This document shows, piece by piece, positions 34,449 to 42,818 of a DNA stretch of 64,000 bases (its first letter is position 1; every line of letters starts with the position of its first letter). The notes below the pieces were generated by a model. It worked only from the letters and a program-made list of their open reading frames with translations. It was not told the origin of the DNA and did no database searches. The stretch is from Paenibacillus sp. FSL H8-0332 (lineage in GTDB: Bacteria; Bacillota; Bacilli; Paenibacillales; Paenibacillaceae). Location: positions 6,820,001-6,884,000 of the forward strand of contig NZ_CP150145.1 in the NCBI RefSeq assembly GCF_037963835.1. Reading direction: 5' to 3'. The position numbers and the translations under genes are program-made.

Positions 34449-35297
34449 TCATCTCTGCTCCAGCTCTGCCAGTCTGGAGATAATCCGTCTTTTGCGGTAG
34501 AGCATCCGCGCAGCCTCTGTGACCTCTTCAAGCGTCTTCCGGTTGAGGTAAGCGCCGAAGAACATACCTGCGACCGGAATGGTCTGGAGCAGTTTTTTCC
34601 AGCCCCAATTGTCGCGGTATACAGTCACTACCTCCTTCCAGCCCTGAATCCTGGACACGGTCTCCTTGGTTGCGGCGAGAATGTTGCCGTCCCCGCCTGC
34701 CTGCAGATTCAGCTCCTTCAGCAGCGTGCGCTTCCCCACCACATCGGAGGAGGCGAACTGCATCACCTTCACGGTGAAGATCCGCTCCGCCTTATCGGTC
34801 GGATCGTAGCCATAACACAAGCCAATCTCCTGAATCGCCTTCAAGGAGAGGCCCAGGACGGCCGGAATATCCGCAGCCAGTGTGAAAATCCCGCCGAAGC
34901 CCGTGGTCGCCCCCTGCGCCGTAGCCGTATTCCGGCTTCTATCCGCGAGCCGGAGCGCTACGGCATCCATTACAGCCAGCGGGAACGGCCCGTCTTCCGA
35001 AGCGCCCGCCGCCCGGCTTGTCTCTTCCATCAGCTTGCCCACCTTGCGCCCGGCCACCAGATAGTTGCCGCCGTTCTGGATGTAGCCGCCCAGTTCATCG
35101 AGCAGCCGGCCTACCTTATCATGGATAACCTTTGGCGTAATTGCATCAAGCAGCTTGAAGGGCAACCGGGTAATCCGGTCCCAGATCATCAGCCTATTCT
35201 GCTCTTTCTCCCACTTGGTAATTTCCTTAAGCGCAGCATGCAGCATCTCCGGTGTCTCCGGAGGACTCCATGAACCGGTGTTGTCCGCTTCTGGCAT
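34449..35297 (-). CDS. EcsC-family protein
   Basis: 282 residues, with GGIFTLAADIPAVLGLSLKAI near 150 and an amphipathic or TM-like C-terminal segment VAGMFFGAYLN. The EcsC family is widespread and of unknown biochemical role; the founding member is the third gene of the B. subtilis ecsABC operon. No ecsA or ecsB lies nearby. It is probably cotranscribed with nitric oxide synthase. Confidence 0.85.
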   Translation of the reverse strand: MPEADNTGSWSPPETPEMLHAALKEITKWEKEQNRLMIWDRITRLPFKLLDAITPKVIHDKVGRLLDELGGYIQNGGNYLVAGRKVGKLMEETSRAAGASEDGPFPLAVMDAVALRLADRSRNTATAQGATTGFGGIFTLAADIPAVLGLSLKAIQEIGLCYGYDPTDKAERIFTVKVMQFASSDVVGKRTLLKELNLQAGGDGNILAATKETVSRIQGWKEVVTVYRDNWGWKKLLQTIPVAGMFFGAYLNRKTLEEVTEAARMLYRKRRIISRLAELEQR

Positions 35298-35398
35298 AGG
35301 TTGTACCTCCCCTGAATGGTCTCGTCATTACCTTATAACCTTTTTTACAGCAAATGATTGCACAAGCCCCCATTCGGGCCTCGGATACCATTAACAGC

Positions 35399-35438
35399 AA
35401 ACAGGCACTCCCGGATCAACTCCGGGAATACCTGTTCA
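35399..35438 (-). terminator. Hairpin after the 93-residue gene
   Basis: Stem AACAGG..TCCCGGA / TCCGGGA..CCTGTT with a 5-base loop; only a short T run follows on the minus strand, so efficiency is uncertain. Confidence 0.55.
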
Positions 35439-35457
35439 TCATAGCCTGGTTCAGGCT

Positions 35458-35739
35458 CTAATCCTGGGACTCGCCTGCCTGCCCATCCAGCGAAGACAAT
35501 CTGCGCTTCTCTTCCTCCAGCCTCTCTTGGACCAGCTCTACCCCTTGTCTGCCGACCGAACCTTCCGGGGCATGGTGCACGGCTTCCTCAGCGTGCTCCA
35601 GGCTGTTTTCTGCCTGATCCAGCATCTGACTGGTCGGATGACTCGAAGCCTGGGTTACAGCGTTGTGCAGCTTCGTCACCGCATCATGCGCCTGATCGAC
35701 CGTACTGTTGGTACGCAGACTGGATTCGTAGTGCTTCAT
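35458..35739 (-). CDS. Small helical hypothetical protein
   Basis: 93 residues, almost all helix, with a coiled-coil C-terminal half rich in Glu and Arg, and no signal or TM segment. The ribosome site before the ATG is GGGGGAAGGATC, strong. I do not recognise a family. It is the only gene between EcsC and the repeat region. Confidence 0.7.
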   Translation of the reverse strand: MKHYESSLRTNSTVDQAHDAVTKLHNAVTQASSHPTSQMLDQAENSLEHAEEAVHHAPEGSVGRQGVELVQERLEEEKRRLSSLDGQAGESQD

Positions 35740-35898
35740 AAGATCCTTCCCCCTCTATCACAATGTCCGTACTTCTGTAGGATGGATTAGGGAAGGAAAT
35801 CTTATGCGGATTGTAGGCGCGGGGTTCACCCGGGGCGAATATCTAACTGGTAGTGGCGGGCAGCAACTGGCGCTACGTGTGAGTTGGGGGAACAGGCT

Positions 35899-36320
35899 GG
35901 GGTCCGCAAATCACGGTACTGGGGGCTGTGTGCGCCTGGGCGGGTGGAGGGGATTGTCCCCTTTTCGCACACTCTTTTTCCATGCGGACCGTACGGTCGT
36001 TATTACTCTCAAAACCGTGGCCTTGCGCTCCATGCGGACTGGAGAGACCTTATCCCTCCAAAAGCAAGGCCGAATTGGGCCAAATGGGAGTAATAAAGGC
36101 TCTGGAGTCCGCATGGGTTCGAAAACAGGCTGATTTCTGGAAATAACGGCGCTGGGGTCCGTACGTACCTGAGTGGCGGAGGTTATGAAGTTACAGCGCC
36201 CAGGTCTGTGTGTACTCGAGTGGTGGTGGCTATGGAATTACAGCGTTGGGGTCCATATGGGCCGAGTGGTGGTGGGCCTGGAGTCCGTATGCACCCTGGC
36301 GGGTGGAGGGGATGGAATCC
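35899..36320 (+). repeat. Degenerate direct and inverted repeat block
   Basis: Copies of a motif GGRGTCCGYA..., often followed by a G-rich segment GGCGGGTGGAGGGGAT, begin at about 35899, 36104, 36154, 36202, 36247 and 36280; reversed copies (CCATGCGGACYG) occur at about 35979 and 36031. Spacing in the last four is 48, 45 and 33 bp. Open frames through it have unusual composition (runs of Trp, Gly, Val) and are not convincing genes. The remaining part of 35740-36330 shows nothing else. Confidence 0.65.
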
Positions 36321-36330
36321 TAAGCGGCGC

Positions 36331-37752
36331 CTACACCAGGAACATGGCGACAATCGTCATGGCCGCCAGACCCAGCAGGACCGGCTTCAGATTGCGCCGG
36401 GCCAGCTCGAACGGGCTGACGCCGCAGATCGCAGCGGCGGGAATGAGCGCCCACGGAATCAGGGTGCCGCCGCCGACCCAGATGGCGGCCACCTGCCCAA
36501 GGGCGGTCAGCGTTGCCGCGCCGGAGTGGATCGCGGCGGCGAACAGCCCGGCAATCGAGCCGGCCAGCGAGATGCCGGAGAACCCGGAGCCGTCGAGGCC
36601 GGTGATCGCGCCGATCACCGTCAGCGTTACGGCGGATGCCGCCCCGTTCAGCGGTACGTGATCCGCCAGGGCCACGCCCAGGTCGTTCACGATGCCGTGC
36701 GAGCCGTCCGGCAGCACCTTGCCGTACAGCTCGGTGAAGGCGGCGTCGCCCAGATAGAAGAAGGCGGCAATCGGGATGACTGGCCCGAAGACCTTGAAGC
36801 CGAAGATGAAGCCTTCAATAAGATAGGCTGTGATTTTTTCCAGCCCCTGCCCCTGGCCGCGATGGGCCAGCAGGGTAACGACAATCAGGATCAGCACGGC
36901 GGTTCCCCCGACCAGCGCGGTAGCATCACCGCCTTGCAGGTGAAGCACGAACATGCCGGTCACATCCAGCAGGAAGAGCAGCGGAATGGCGATGGCCAGC
37001 CCTTTTCGCAGACGGTCACTCATGAGGACTTGCCCTTCATCTTCCGTCCCCGCATCAGTCAGCGGTTCTGCTGCTCCTGGCGAAGCGACCCGGCCATCTC
37101 TCCAGGTGCCGTTCTTCTGGTCCCGCTTCATCATCCAGAATGCGCTTACCGTAGTGACAATCCCCATCACAGCAACCAGAGGGATACTGGCCTGCATTAC
37201 ACTGGACACCGGAAGACCGGCGGCATCCGCCGTCAGCTTCGGAGCGCCTTGAATAATATAATCGCCGGAGAGGGCGATCCCGTGCCCGAACAGGTTCATG
37301 GCTACCGCTGCGCCCAGCGCAGGCAGGCCGACCCGGACCGCCACCGGCAGCAGAACTGCCCCGACCAGCGCTACCGCAGGAGAAGGCCAGAAGAAGAACG
37401 AGGTTACCATCATAATCAGTCCGATTCCCCAGTAGGCCATCGCCGGTGTGCGCAGGAACCGGGTGAGCGGCGATACCATCGTCTCGTTGATACCTGTTAT
37501 AATCAGAATCCGGCTCATCGCCACGATAATGGAGATAATCATTATGGTGCCGAGCAGCTCCTTAGTCGCATAGACAAAAGAGTTAAAGATCCCCGACACC
37601 GACCCGCTAAGCGTCGCCGTTGCCAGCAGCCCGAGCGCCAGAATCCCGGTCACACAGATCATGGTTGTATCACGCCGCTTGATCAGCAGCGCCAGAATGA
37701 ACACAATAAACACCAGATACACCCAATGAATCGCAGTAAGCTGGATACCCAT
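36331..37752 (-). CDS. Polytopic permease, ion-transporter-superfamily-like
   Basis: 473 residues, about 12-13 TM segments in two halves with a cytoplasmic linker (about 205-245, charged). Features such as FFFWPSPAVALVGAVLLPVA and NGAASAVTLTVIGAITGLDGSGFSGISLAG resemble organic-anion permeases of the ion transporter superfamily (GntP/DctM/CitT-like). Substrate unknown, and no binding-protein gene is nearby. The stop lies just beyond the repeat block. Confidence 0.7.
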   Translation of the reverse strand: MGIQLTAIHWVYLVFIVFILALLIKRRDTTMICVTGILALGLLATATLSGSVSGIFNSFVYATKELLGTIMIISIIVAMSRILIITGINETMVSPLTRFLRTPAMAYWGIGLIMMVTSFFFWPSPAVALVGAVLLPVAVRVGLPALGAAVAMNLFGHGIALSGDYIIQGAPKLTADAAGLPVSSVMQASIPLVAVMGIVTTVSAFWMMKRDQKNGTWRDGRVASPGAAEPLTDAGTEDEGQVLMSDRLRKGLAIAIPLLFLLDVTGMFVLHLQGGDATALVGGTAVLILIVVTLLAHRGQGQGLEKITAYLIEGFIFGFKVFGPVIPIAAFFYLGDAAFTELYGKVLPDGSHGIVNDLGVALADHVPLNGAASAVTLTVIGAITGLDGSGFSGISLAGSIAGLFAAAIHSGAATLTALGQVAAIWVGGGTLIPWALIPAAAICGVSPFELARRNLKPVLLGLAAMTIVAMFLV

Positions 37753-37911
37753 TAGCCATGCGCCCCCTTTCCACTTACAAATAGCAAGCAGGTGCTATAT
37801 GCTATGCAGGAGGATAGGCCATTGTTCGCCTCAGGGACGCGGAGGATAGCAAAAAGACCCCCGCCTCCACATCACATGGATTCAGGGATCTTATTTGCGG
37901 ATTACACGCTG

Positions 37912-38457
37912 TTACCGGTGCCTGCCTGCTCTTCTGGCCCGGAGGAACGCGAGCTGCTTGAGTCTGTCCTGATCGTATAAGCTGCCCGCGATTTCCGGTT
38001 GCCCGGTATGTAGATGGGTAATCTCCTGCACTGCTGCCGGTCTAGCGGCGTCAGGAAGAAGGGTGGAGGTGCCGTCCCTGTGAACAATCAGGCTATGGCC
38101 GGGCGAGGGGTACGGCTCGCGCACATACTCGTCAAGGTAGCCATAGACCTTACGCTGCATCACAGGATCTTTGCTCATCTGCTGCAGAATATTCGGAGCG
38201 ATTACAAGCTCCCGCTGATCCCTCCGGTCTCCTGCATTAGTCTTCTTCCCCTTGCTGCCGCCTTTGGCTACCGCCATAATTCGGACGGACAGACCGTACC
38301 TTGCCTTGATTCTGCGTGCCTGATCCTCAATTGCCGCTCCCACAGCCGCCATCATCTCCGGGAAGCTGAGCGAAGATGACCCGGCTGAAGTGTGGTCCGC
38401 CTGTTGCGATGAGCGGGTCAGCGAAGCGGCGTTGATTCGTGATATGGGAAAATACAT
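37912..38457 (-). CDS. Hypothetical protein behind a possible SigD promoter
   Basis: 181 residues, soluble. N-terminus MYFPISRINAASL, Ser-rich linker, then a helical domain and a Arg/Lys-rich end. Possibly one of the DUF6033-type proteins, but I am not sure. RBS AAGAGGA eight bases before the ATG. It lies between the permease and the FAD reductase; a GCCGATAA -10-like motif precedes it (see regulatory entry), which would tie it to motility. Confidence 0.6.
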   Translation of the reverse strand: MYFPISRINAASLTRSSQQADHTSAGSSSLSFPEMMAAVGAAIEDQARRIKARYGLSVRIMAVAKGGSKGKKTNAGDRRDQRELVIAPNILQQMSKDPVMQRKVYGYLDEYVREPYPSPGHSLIVHRDGTSTLLPDAARPAAVQEITHLHTGQPEIAGSLYDQDRLKQLAFLRARRAGRHR

Positions 38458-38498
38458 CGGACGTTCCTCTTCTCGCGCGTAAAGTTCAGGACAACTCT

Positions 38499-38526
38499 TT
38501 ATCGGCGAAAAGAGGAGAATTACTTA
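38499..38526 (-). promoter_or_regulatory. Possible SigD (FliA) promoter
   Basis: On the minus strand TAAG, 16 bases, GCCGATAA: close to the SigD consensus TAAA-N14-16-GCCGATAT, about 42 bp before the ATG of the downstream gene. Short and unproven. Confidence 0.45.
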
Positions 38527-38534
38527 TAAAGAGG

Positions 38535-40526
38535 CTATTCCTTAGCCAATGCGCCCGCTGCCGCATCCTCGCCCCCAAGCCGCCCGGAGGTGAAGGAGTA
38601 ACCCAGTCCAACTCCGTTGCCTACATAGGTATCATTGAAAAGCACTCCTTCAGACTCCACGCCCACGGCATACAGTCCTTTGACCGGCAAACGCTTATCA
38701 TTCAGTACCTGGAACTTGGTATTGACCAGCAGACCGCCAACCGAACAGAGGTTGTTGATCTCGGCAATAACGGCGTAATAAGGCCCGCTGCTGCCCATGG
38801 GAACCAGATATTCCTTCGCCTTGCCGAACTCCGTATCAGTGCCCGTCTTCGCTGCTTCCTCATAGAGCTTGAATTCAGCGGCAAATACTCCAGGGTCCAT
38901 CCCTGCATTCTTCGCCAGCTCCTCCAGCGTATTTCCCTTGAAGCCATCGCCGTTCGCTACCATGGATTCGAAGACTTTGTCGGCATCCTTCCAAGGCTGC
39001 TCCAGCGTGAACTTGTCTTTATAAGATGCATAGAATTCCGGCGGCATACCCGGCAGCTTAGGTGCCTGAAGCCCCTTCATCCCCTTGGTCTTAAGCGCAT
39101 CGAGCTGCGCCTGCGAGACAATAACCAGATGATAAGCTCCGTTAAAAGCACTGGTATTCGCTGCCGCAACCGCAGTCAGCGTCGCCGCCTCATCTCTGAA
39201 TCTTGCGCCCGAAGGGCCAACATTCATCAGGGTTGGCAGGTAAGACAGCATCATCGGATAGCTGGCTTCAAACGGCTCGTACTGTGTCTTCAGCTTGTCT
39301 GTAGCTCTGGCCAGCGTCTGGTGAAGCATCTGTCCGCCGAAGTTGTCCGGCACCTTCGCGCCGATCTCCCAGGACATCTTCAGCCCTTCGCCGATGTTCT
39401 GCCCAAGCCCGCCATTAAGGCCTTCGAAGCCAAAAGCTTCCTTAACCATCTCTTTATTCCCGGCATACCCGCCGGTAGCCATTACAACGCTTGCCCCTGC
39501 AATCTCCAGGGTGGTTCCGTCAGACTTCTTAGCAACGACTCCGGTCACCTCTCCGTTAGCGCCAGTCATCAGCTTCTGCGCGGTGGCCTCCGTGATCACC
39601 TGTCCGCCGCCCTTCTCTACGGATGTTGCAAGCATCTTGCGCAGCAGCTCCTGGCGGGTCTCATAAGGAGGCAGCATATGAAGCTGTTCCCCGGCGAAGT
39701 TAAGGAAGGTAGTGGTGTAGCCCTTGCCGGTCAGCCAGTCATAGGTCTCGCCCGACTTCGTGACGTACTGGCGGATCGCCGCCGCATCCACGCGCCAGTG
39801 ATTGTTCACGATCCAGTCGGCAATCTCCTTCTCGACTTCTACTTTAAGCCCGCTGCTTACTGCGGCGGAGGAGTTGTAGAATTTGCCCGCCCAGGACAGG
39901 TTGCTCGCGCCGCCGATCGTCGCTGTTTTCTCGATCAGGATCACCTTTGCGCCCTTATCAGCTGCCGATACCGCTGCCGACACACCGGACGCACCTGCAC
40001 CAACCACGACCACATCTGCGGACAGCTGCTCGGTCTTGCCTTCTCCCGATTTCACTACAGCCTTTGTTTTAAAAGCCTCCACATTGCCGCCCGCCTGCTT
40101 AAGCGCGTCTTCCACAGCGGTCAGAATCGCCTTGCTCGACTCGGACGCACCGCTGACGGCATCAATATTCAGGGTCTGGCCGGATAGAATCTCCTCCTTG
40201 ACCTTGTTGATCGCCTCCACCCCGATTCCGGCGGTTTCGTTCTGGCTGACCACATTGATCCCGGTAATGACCGAATGATCGTCAAGAGTTACCTCAACCT
40301 GAATCTTGCCGTCCTTGCCTTCGGCCTCTGCTTTATAGGTTCCCTCTTTGAAGTCTGCCGGTACAGCACTTGTATCCGCTGGCTGTGATGCCTGCGGCGA
40401 AGCGGACGGCTGCTCTGAGGCTGCCGGTGCGGCGGAATTGTTACCGCTGCAGCCGCTTAGGAGCGACAGGACCAATACCAGACATACGGTGAATAGAAAC
40501 ACCTGTTTTGTTGCTTGCTTACGCAT
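38535..40526 (-). CDS. Lipoprotein FMN-bind/FAD-dependent reductase (fumarate reductase flavoprotein type)
   Basis: 663 residues from the ATG after CAGGGGGAG; an earlier in-frame TTG lies inside the promoter. Order: signal and lipobox LLSGC, Ala/Ser/Pro linker, FMN_bind domain with the ApbE flavinylation motif DAVSGASES (covalent FMN), then a large FAD-binding reductase domain with VVVGAGASGVSAAVSAA near 180. An extracytoplasmic electron-accepting enzyme that reduces a double bond in an unsaturated acid such as fumarate, urocanate or a cinnamate (family knowledge; the actual substrate is unknown). Controlled by the MerR promoter directly upstream. Confidence 0.9.
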   Translation of the reverse strand: MRKQATKQVFLFTVCLVLVLSLLSGCSGNNSAAPAASEQPSASPQASQPADTSAVPADFKEGTYKAEAEGKDGKIQVEVTLDDHSVITGINVVSQNETAGIGVEAINKVKEEILSGQTLNIDAVSGASESSKAILTAVEDALKQAGGNVEAFKTKAVVKSGEGKTEQLSADVVVVGAGASGVSAAVSAADKGAKVILIEKTATIGGASNLSWAGKFYNSSAAVSSGLKVEVEKEIADWIVNNHWRVDAAAIRQYVTKSGETYDWLTGKGYTTTFLNFAGEQLHMLPPYETRQELLRKMLATSVEKGGGQVITEATAQKLMTGANGEVTGVVAKKSDGTTLEIAGASVVMATGGYAGNKEMVKEAFGFEGLNGGLGQNIGEGLKMSWEIGAKVPDNFGGQMLHQTLARATDKLKTQYEPFEASYPMMLSYLPTLMNVGPSGARFRDEAATLTAVAAANTSAFNGAYHLVIVSQAQLDALKTKGMKGLQAPKLPGMPPEFYASYKDKFTLEQPWKDADKVFESMVANGDGFKGNTLEELAKNAGMDPGVFAAEFKLYEEAAKTGTDTEFGKAKEYLVPMGSSGPYYAVIAEINNLCSVGGLLVNTKFQVLNDKRLPVKGLYAVGVESEGVLFNDTYVGNGVGLGYSFTSGRLGGEDAAAGALAKE

Positions 40527-40596
40527 CAATTTCTCCCCCTGTGTGGTTAATGCAGCCCCGTTTCTCTCTCTAATAGGACTGCTGACTACCGCACAC

Positions 40597-40627
40597 AGTG
40601 TAAACCTTGGTACTGTACCAAGGTCAA
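40597..40627 (-). promoter_or_regulatory. MerR-type promoter and operator
   Basis: TTGACC, a 19-bp spacer, TACACT on the minus strand. The spacer holds the perfect dyad CCTTGGTAC-A-GTACCAAGG (40605-40623). A 19-bp spacer with an operator dyad inside is the hallmark of MerR activators, which untwist it. It lies about 70 bp before the FAD reductase and just after the MerR gene. Confidence 0.92.
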
Positions 40628-40649
40628 TGAACAATATGTGAAACTTTTC

Positions 40650-41489
40650 TCAAAGTAGGGCGGACCCTTCATCCGATTCTACCGGGATATTAATCTCCAG
40701 ATACGTTTTGCTGCCGTTATTCGTGCGCTCGGTGAACAGAATTTTACCGCTGATGTCCCCGCTAATCTTATAATTCCGTGCCTTCACATAGTCCAGCATG
40801 AACCCGAACGCTCCCCGCTCCAGGTAATCCTCGTGGCCGCTGACAATGACAGCAGAGATGCAGGTCGCCGGCTCCAGAACCTCCACGCCATCGTTCAAGC
40901 AGACCCCGAGCTTCACCTGATCCTCCGCAAGCAGGCCAAGTCCCCAGCTATACTCCAGATCCCCTAATCCACAGATACATTCGCCTGCCTTATTCTCAAC
41001 CCGGAAGGAATAAAAGGTGAACGGCAGCAGCTCCATCCACGCCTGGACCGTGTCTTTGAGATCCTCCTTTTGCAGCAAATGATTCTTGTTCGTCTGCTGA
41101 ATCCGGTACATGCCCGGCACCTGCTTCATCTTGCACGTATATAGGGATGCGCCGACCTGCGCCAGCTCCGACTGAATCTCCTGAATCTTGCCGAGCAGCA
41201 GCGTGCTGCGCCGGATCTCCTCCTCCAGCTGCATACCCGCAGCAGCAATCGACTCCACCACTTGCTCACACGGCGCGTCCTTGATCAACCCGGCCACATC
41301 CTGAAGTGGAATCTGCATGCTCCGGTACCATCTGCTCGTCAATAGATTCCGCGCATCCAGATCGTTGAAATACCTGTAGTTATTATGCTGATCCTTCATC
41401 GGCCGGACAATATCATGTTTCTCATATAAGCGCAGTGTATCTGCCGTCACTCCCAGAATGGATGCAAATTCACCGATTGAATACTTCAT
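40650..41489 (-). CDS. MerR-family transcriptional regulator
   Basis: 279 residues: N-terminal MerR winged helix (MKYSIGEFASILGVTADTLR to about 70), a long helix (about 75-120), and a C-terminal ligand domain resembling effector-binding/GyrI-like modules (about 145-279). It should bind the dyad in the FAD reductase promoter and activate or derepress it when its ligand, possibly the reductase's substrate, is present (inference). Confidence 0.9.
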   Translation of the reverse strand: MKYSIGEFASILGVTADTLRLYEKHDIVRPMKDQHNNYRYFNDLDARNLLTSRWYRSMQIPLQDVAGLIKDAPCEQVVESIAAAGMQLEEEIRRSTLLLGKIQEIQSELAQVGASLYTCKMKQVPGMYRIQQTNKNHLLQKEDLKDTVQAWMELLPFTFYSFRVENKAGECICGLGDLEYSWGLGLLAEDQVKLGVCLNDGVEVLEPATCISAVIVSGHEDYLERGAFGFMLDYVKARNYKISGDISGKILFTERTNNGSKTYLEINIPVESDEGSALL

Positions 41490-41574
41490 CAGCAGCCCCC
41501 CAGCTTACTTGATCGCATACGTTCATGCCTATCGTTCATGTAGTTAATGATAGAGGGTTTGGCCGGGAGACATT

Positions 41575-41676
41575 GTGGATTATGTCACACCGCTTCTGCC
41601 GGAGCACCGGGAGGAGCTTTTGCTGTCGCAGGTGACGGCGGCATGGTCTATACTTGAAAGATACGGAAGAAACTGA
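41575..41676 (+). CDS. Possible 33-residue peptide ahead of the UvrC-like gene
   Basis: GTG preceded by GGGAG at five to six bases opens a frame that ends in TGA 18 bp before the UvrC-like ATG. The product would be helical and charged (ends in SILERYGRN). It may be a leader peptide or chance; no homology is claimed. Confidence 0.3.
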   Translation: MDYVTPLLPEHREELLLSQVTAAWSILERYGRN

Positions 41677-41694
41677 CGAACGGAGGCGACTGTC

Positions 41695-42798
41695 ATGCCC
41701 GCACAGCTAACAGACAAGGTCGCCGGCCTGCCCTTAACGCCTGGCGTATACCTGATGAAGGACGGCCTGGGCCATGTGATTTATGTCGGCAAGGCGAAGC
41801 AGCTGAGGAAGCGGGTCCAGTCTTATTTTTATAATAATAAGGGACATTCGCCCAAGGTGAAGCAGCTGGTTAAGCATATCCGCGATCTGGACTACCGGCT
41901 GACCGATACGGAGCTGGAGGCCTTCATGCTGGAATGCCAGCTGATCAAAGAGATCAAGCCGATGTATAACCGCAAAATGAAAAATCCGCTCGCCTACAGC
42001 TATATTTCCATCGTGGACAAAGCGCCTTACCGGCAGATTGAGATCGGCTATGAGCCAAGTGCAGAGGCGGGCAGCCTCGTCTATGGCCCTTATACCAGCC
42101 GGAGTACGGTGGAGAAAGCGGTGCTGGGCATCAAAGAATCACAGCGCATTCTGTGCAGCAGCCCCCATTCCCGCAGCTCCCGCTGCCTGAACCATTCGCT
42201 GGGCCTATGCATCGGCATGTGCGGAGGCGGGGAGGCAGCAGTGCTACAGTATGAAGCCGTCATAGACGAGATGATCTGCTTACTGGAAGGCAGAGACAGC
42301 GGAATTGTAGCCGGACTGGAAGCCCGGATGGAGGAAGCTGCGCTGCGGTTCGACTTCGAGACCGCCGCCAAATTCCGCGATTATCTGGGTGCCGTCCACT
42401 CGCTGCTGCAGAAGGAGCAGGTGATCGAATTCACCGGAGCGAACAAGAATATTATCGTGCTGGAGCCGGTGGACGAGCAGTCCCATAAGCTGATCCTCAT
42501 CAAGGGCAGCATGATCCTCTACCGCACCCTGCTGGCTAGAGACGCGCTGAACGAGGGGCAGCTCACCGGGATGATCGCAGCATCCGCCCGGGAGGTCTTC
42601 CGCAGCAGCAGCCAGACCGCCGCTACCGAAGAGATGAGCCGCCACAAGATCGACGAGGCACAGATCATCTACAGCTATCTGAAGAGCAGCTCCAGCCATT
42701 ATCTGCTCGTCCCGCCGGAGTGGCTGGACGATGAGGGTGTAACGGGGTTAGAGGAAGGGATAGCGGTACTGGTTCAGTCTTCAGTCTTGGATATGTAG
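41695..42798 (+). CDS. UvrC-like GIY-YIG nuclease lacking the C-terminal nuclease half
   Basis: 367 residues versus about 600 for UvrC. N-terminal GIY-YIG domain (GVYLMKDG at 17 and VIYVGKAKQLRKRV near 28-41, with Glu near 76 and the following helices), a Cys-containing linker, and a UVR (UvrB-interaction) coiled region near 205-240 (RMEEAALRFDFETAAKFRD). The RNase H-like and (HhH)2 domains of UvrC are missing, as in Cho-type proteins that only make the 3' incision. A DNA-repair role is likely, with or beside true UvrABC. ATG with CGGAGGCG upstream. Confidence 0.88.
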   Translation: MPAQLTDKVAGLPLTPGVYLMKDGLGHVIYVGKAKQLRKRVQSYFYNNKGHSPKVKQLVKHIRDLDYRLTDTELEAFMLECQLIKEIKPMYNRKMKNPLAYSYISIVDKAPYRQIEIGYEPSAEAGSLVYGPYTSRSTVEKAVLGIKESQRILCSSPHSRSSRCLNHSLGLCIGMCGGGEAAVLQYEAVIDEMICLLEGRDSGIVAGLEARMEEAALRFDFETAAKFRDYLGAVHSLLQKEQVIEFTGANKNIIVLEPVDEQSHKLILIKGSMILYRTLLARDALNEGQLTGMIAASAREVFRSSSQTAATEEMSRHKIDEAQIIYSYLKSSSSHYLLVPPEWLDDEGVTGLEEGIAVLVQSSVLDM

Positions 42799-42818
42799 CA
42801 CTTGATTCTGCCTCCCCC

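Noticed and set aside
35804..36133. Plus-strand open frames across the repeat block
   Set aside because: They follow repeats and have unnatural composition and no ribosome site.
36208..37755. Long plus-strand open frame opposite the permease
   Set aside because: Composition rich in Arg, His and Gln with no domain; it mirrors the GC-rich permease gene on the minus strand, which has clear TM segments and a start.
38439..40187. 582-codon plus-strand open frame opposite the FAD reductase
   Set aside because: Shadow of the reductase gene, which has a lipobox, FMN motif and promoter on the minus strand.
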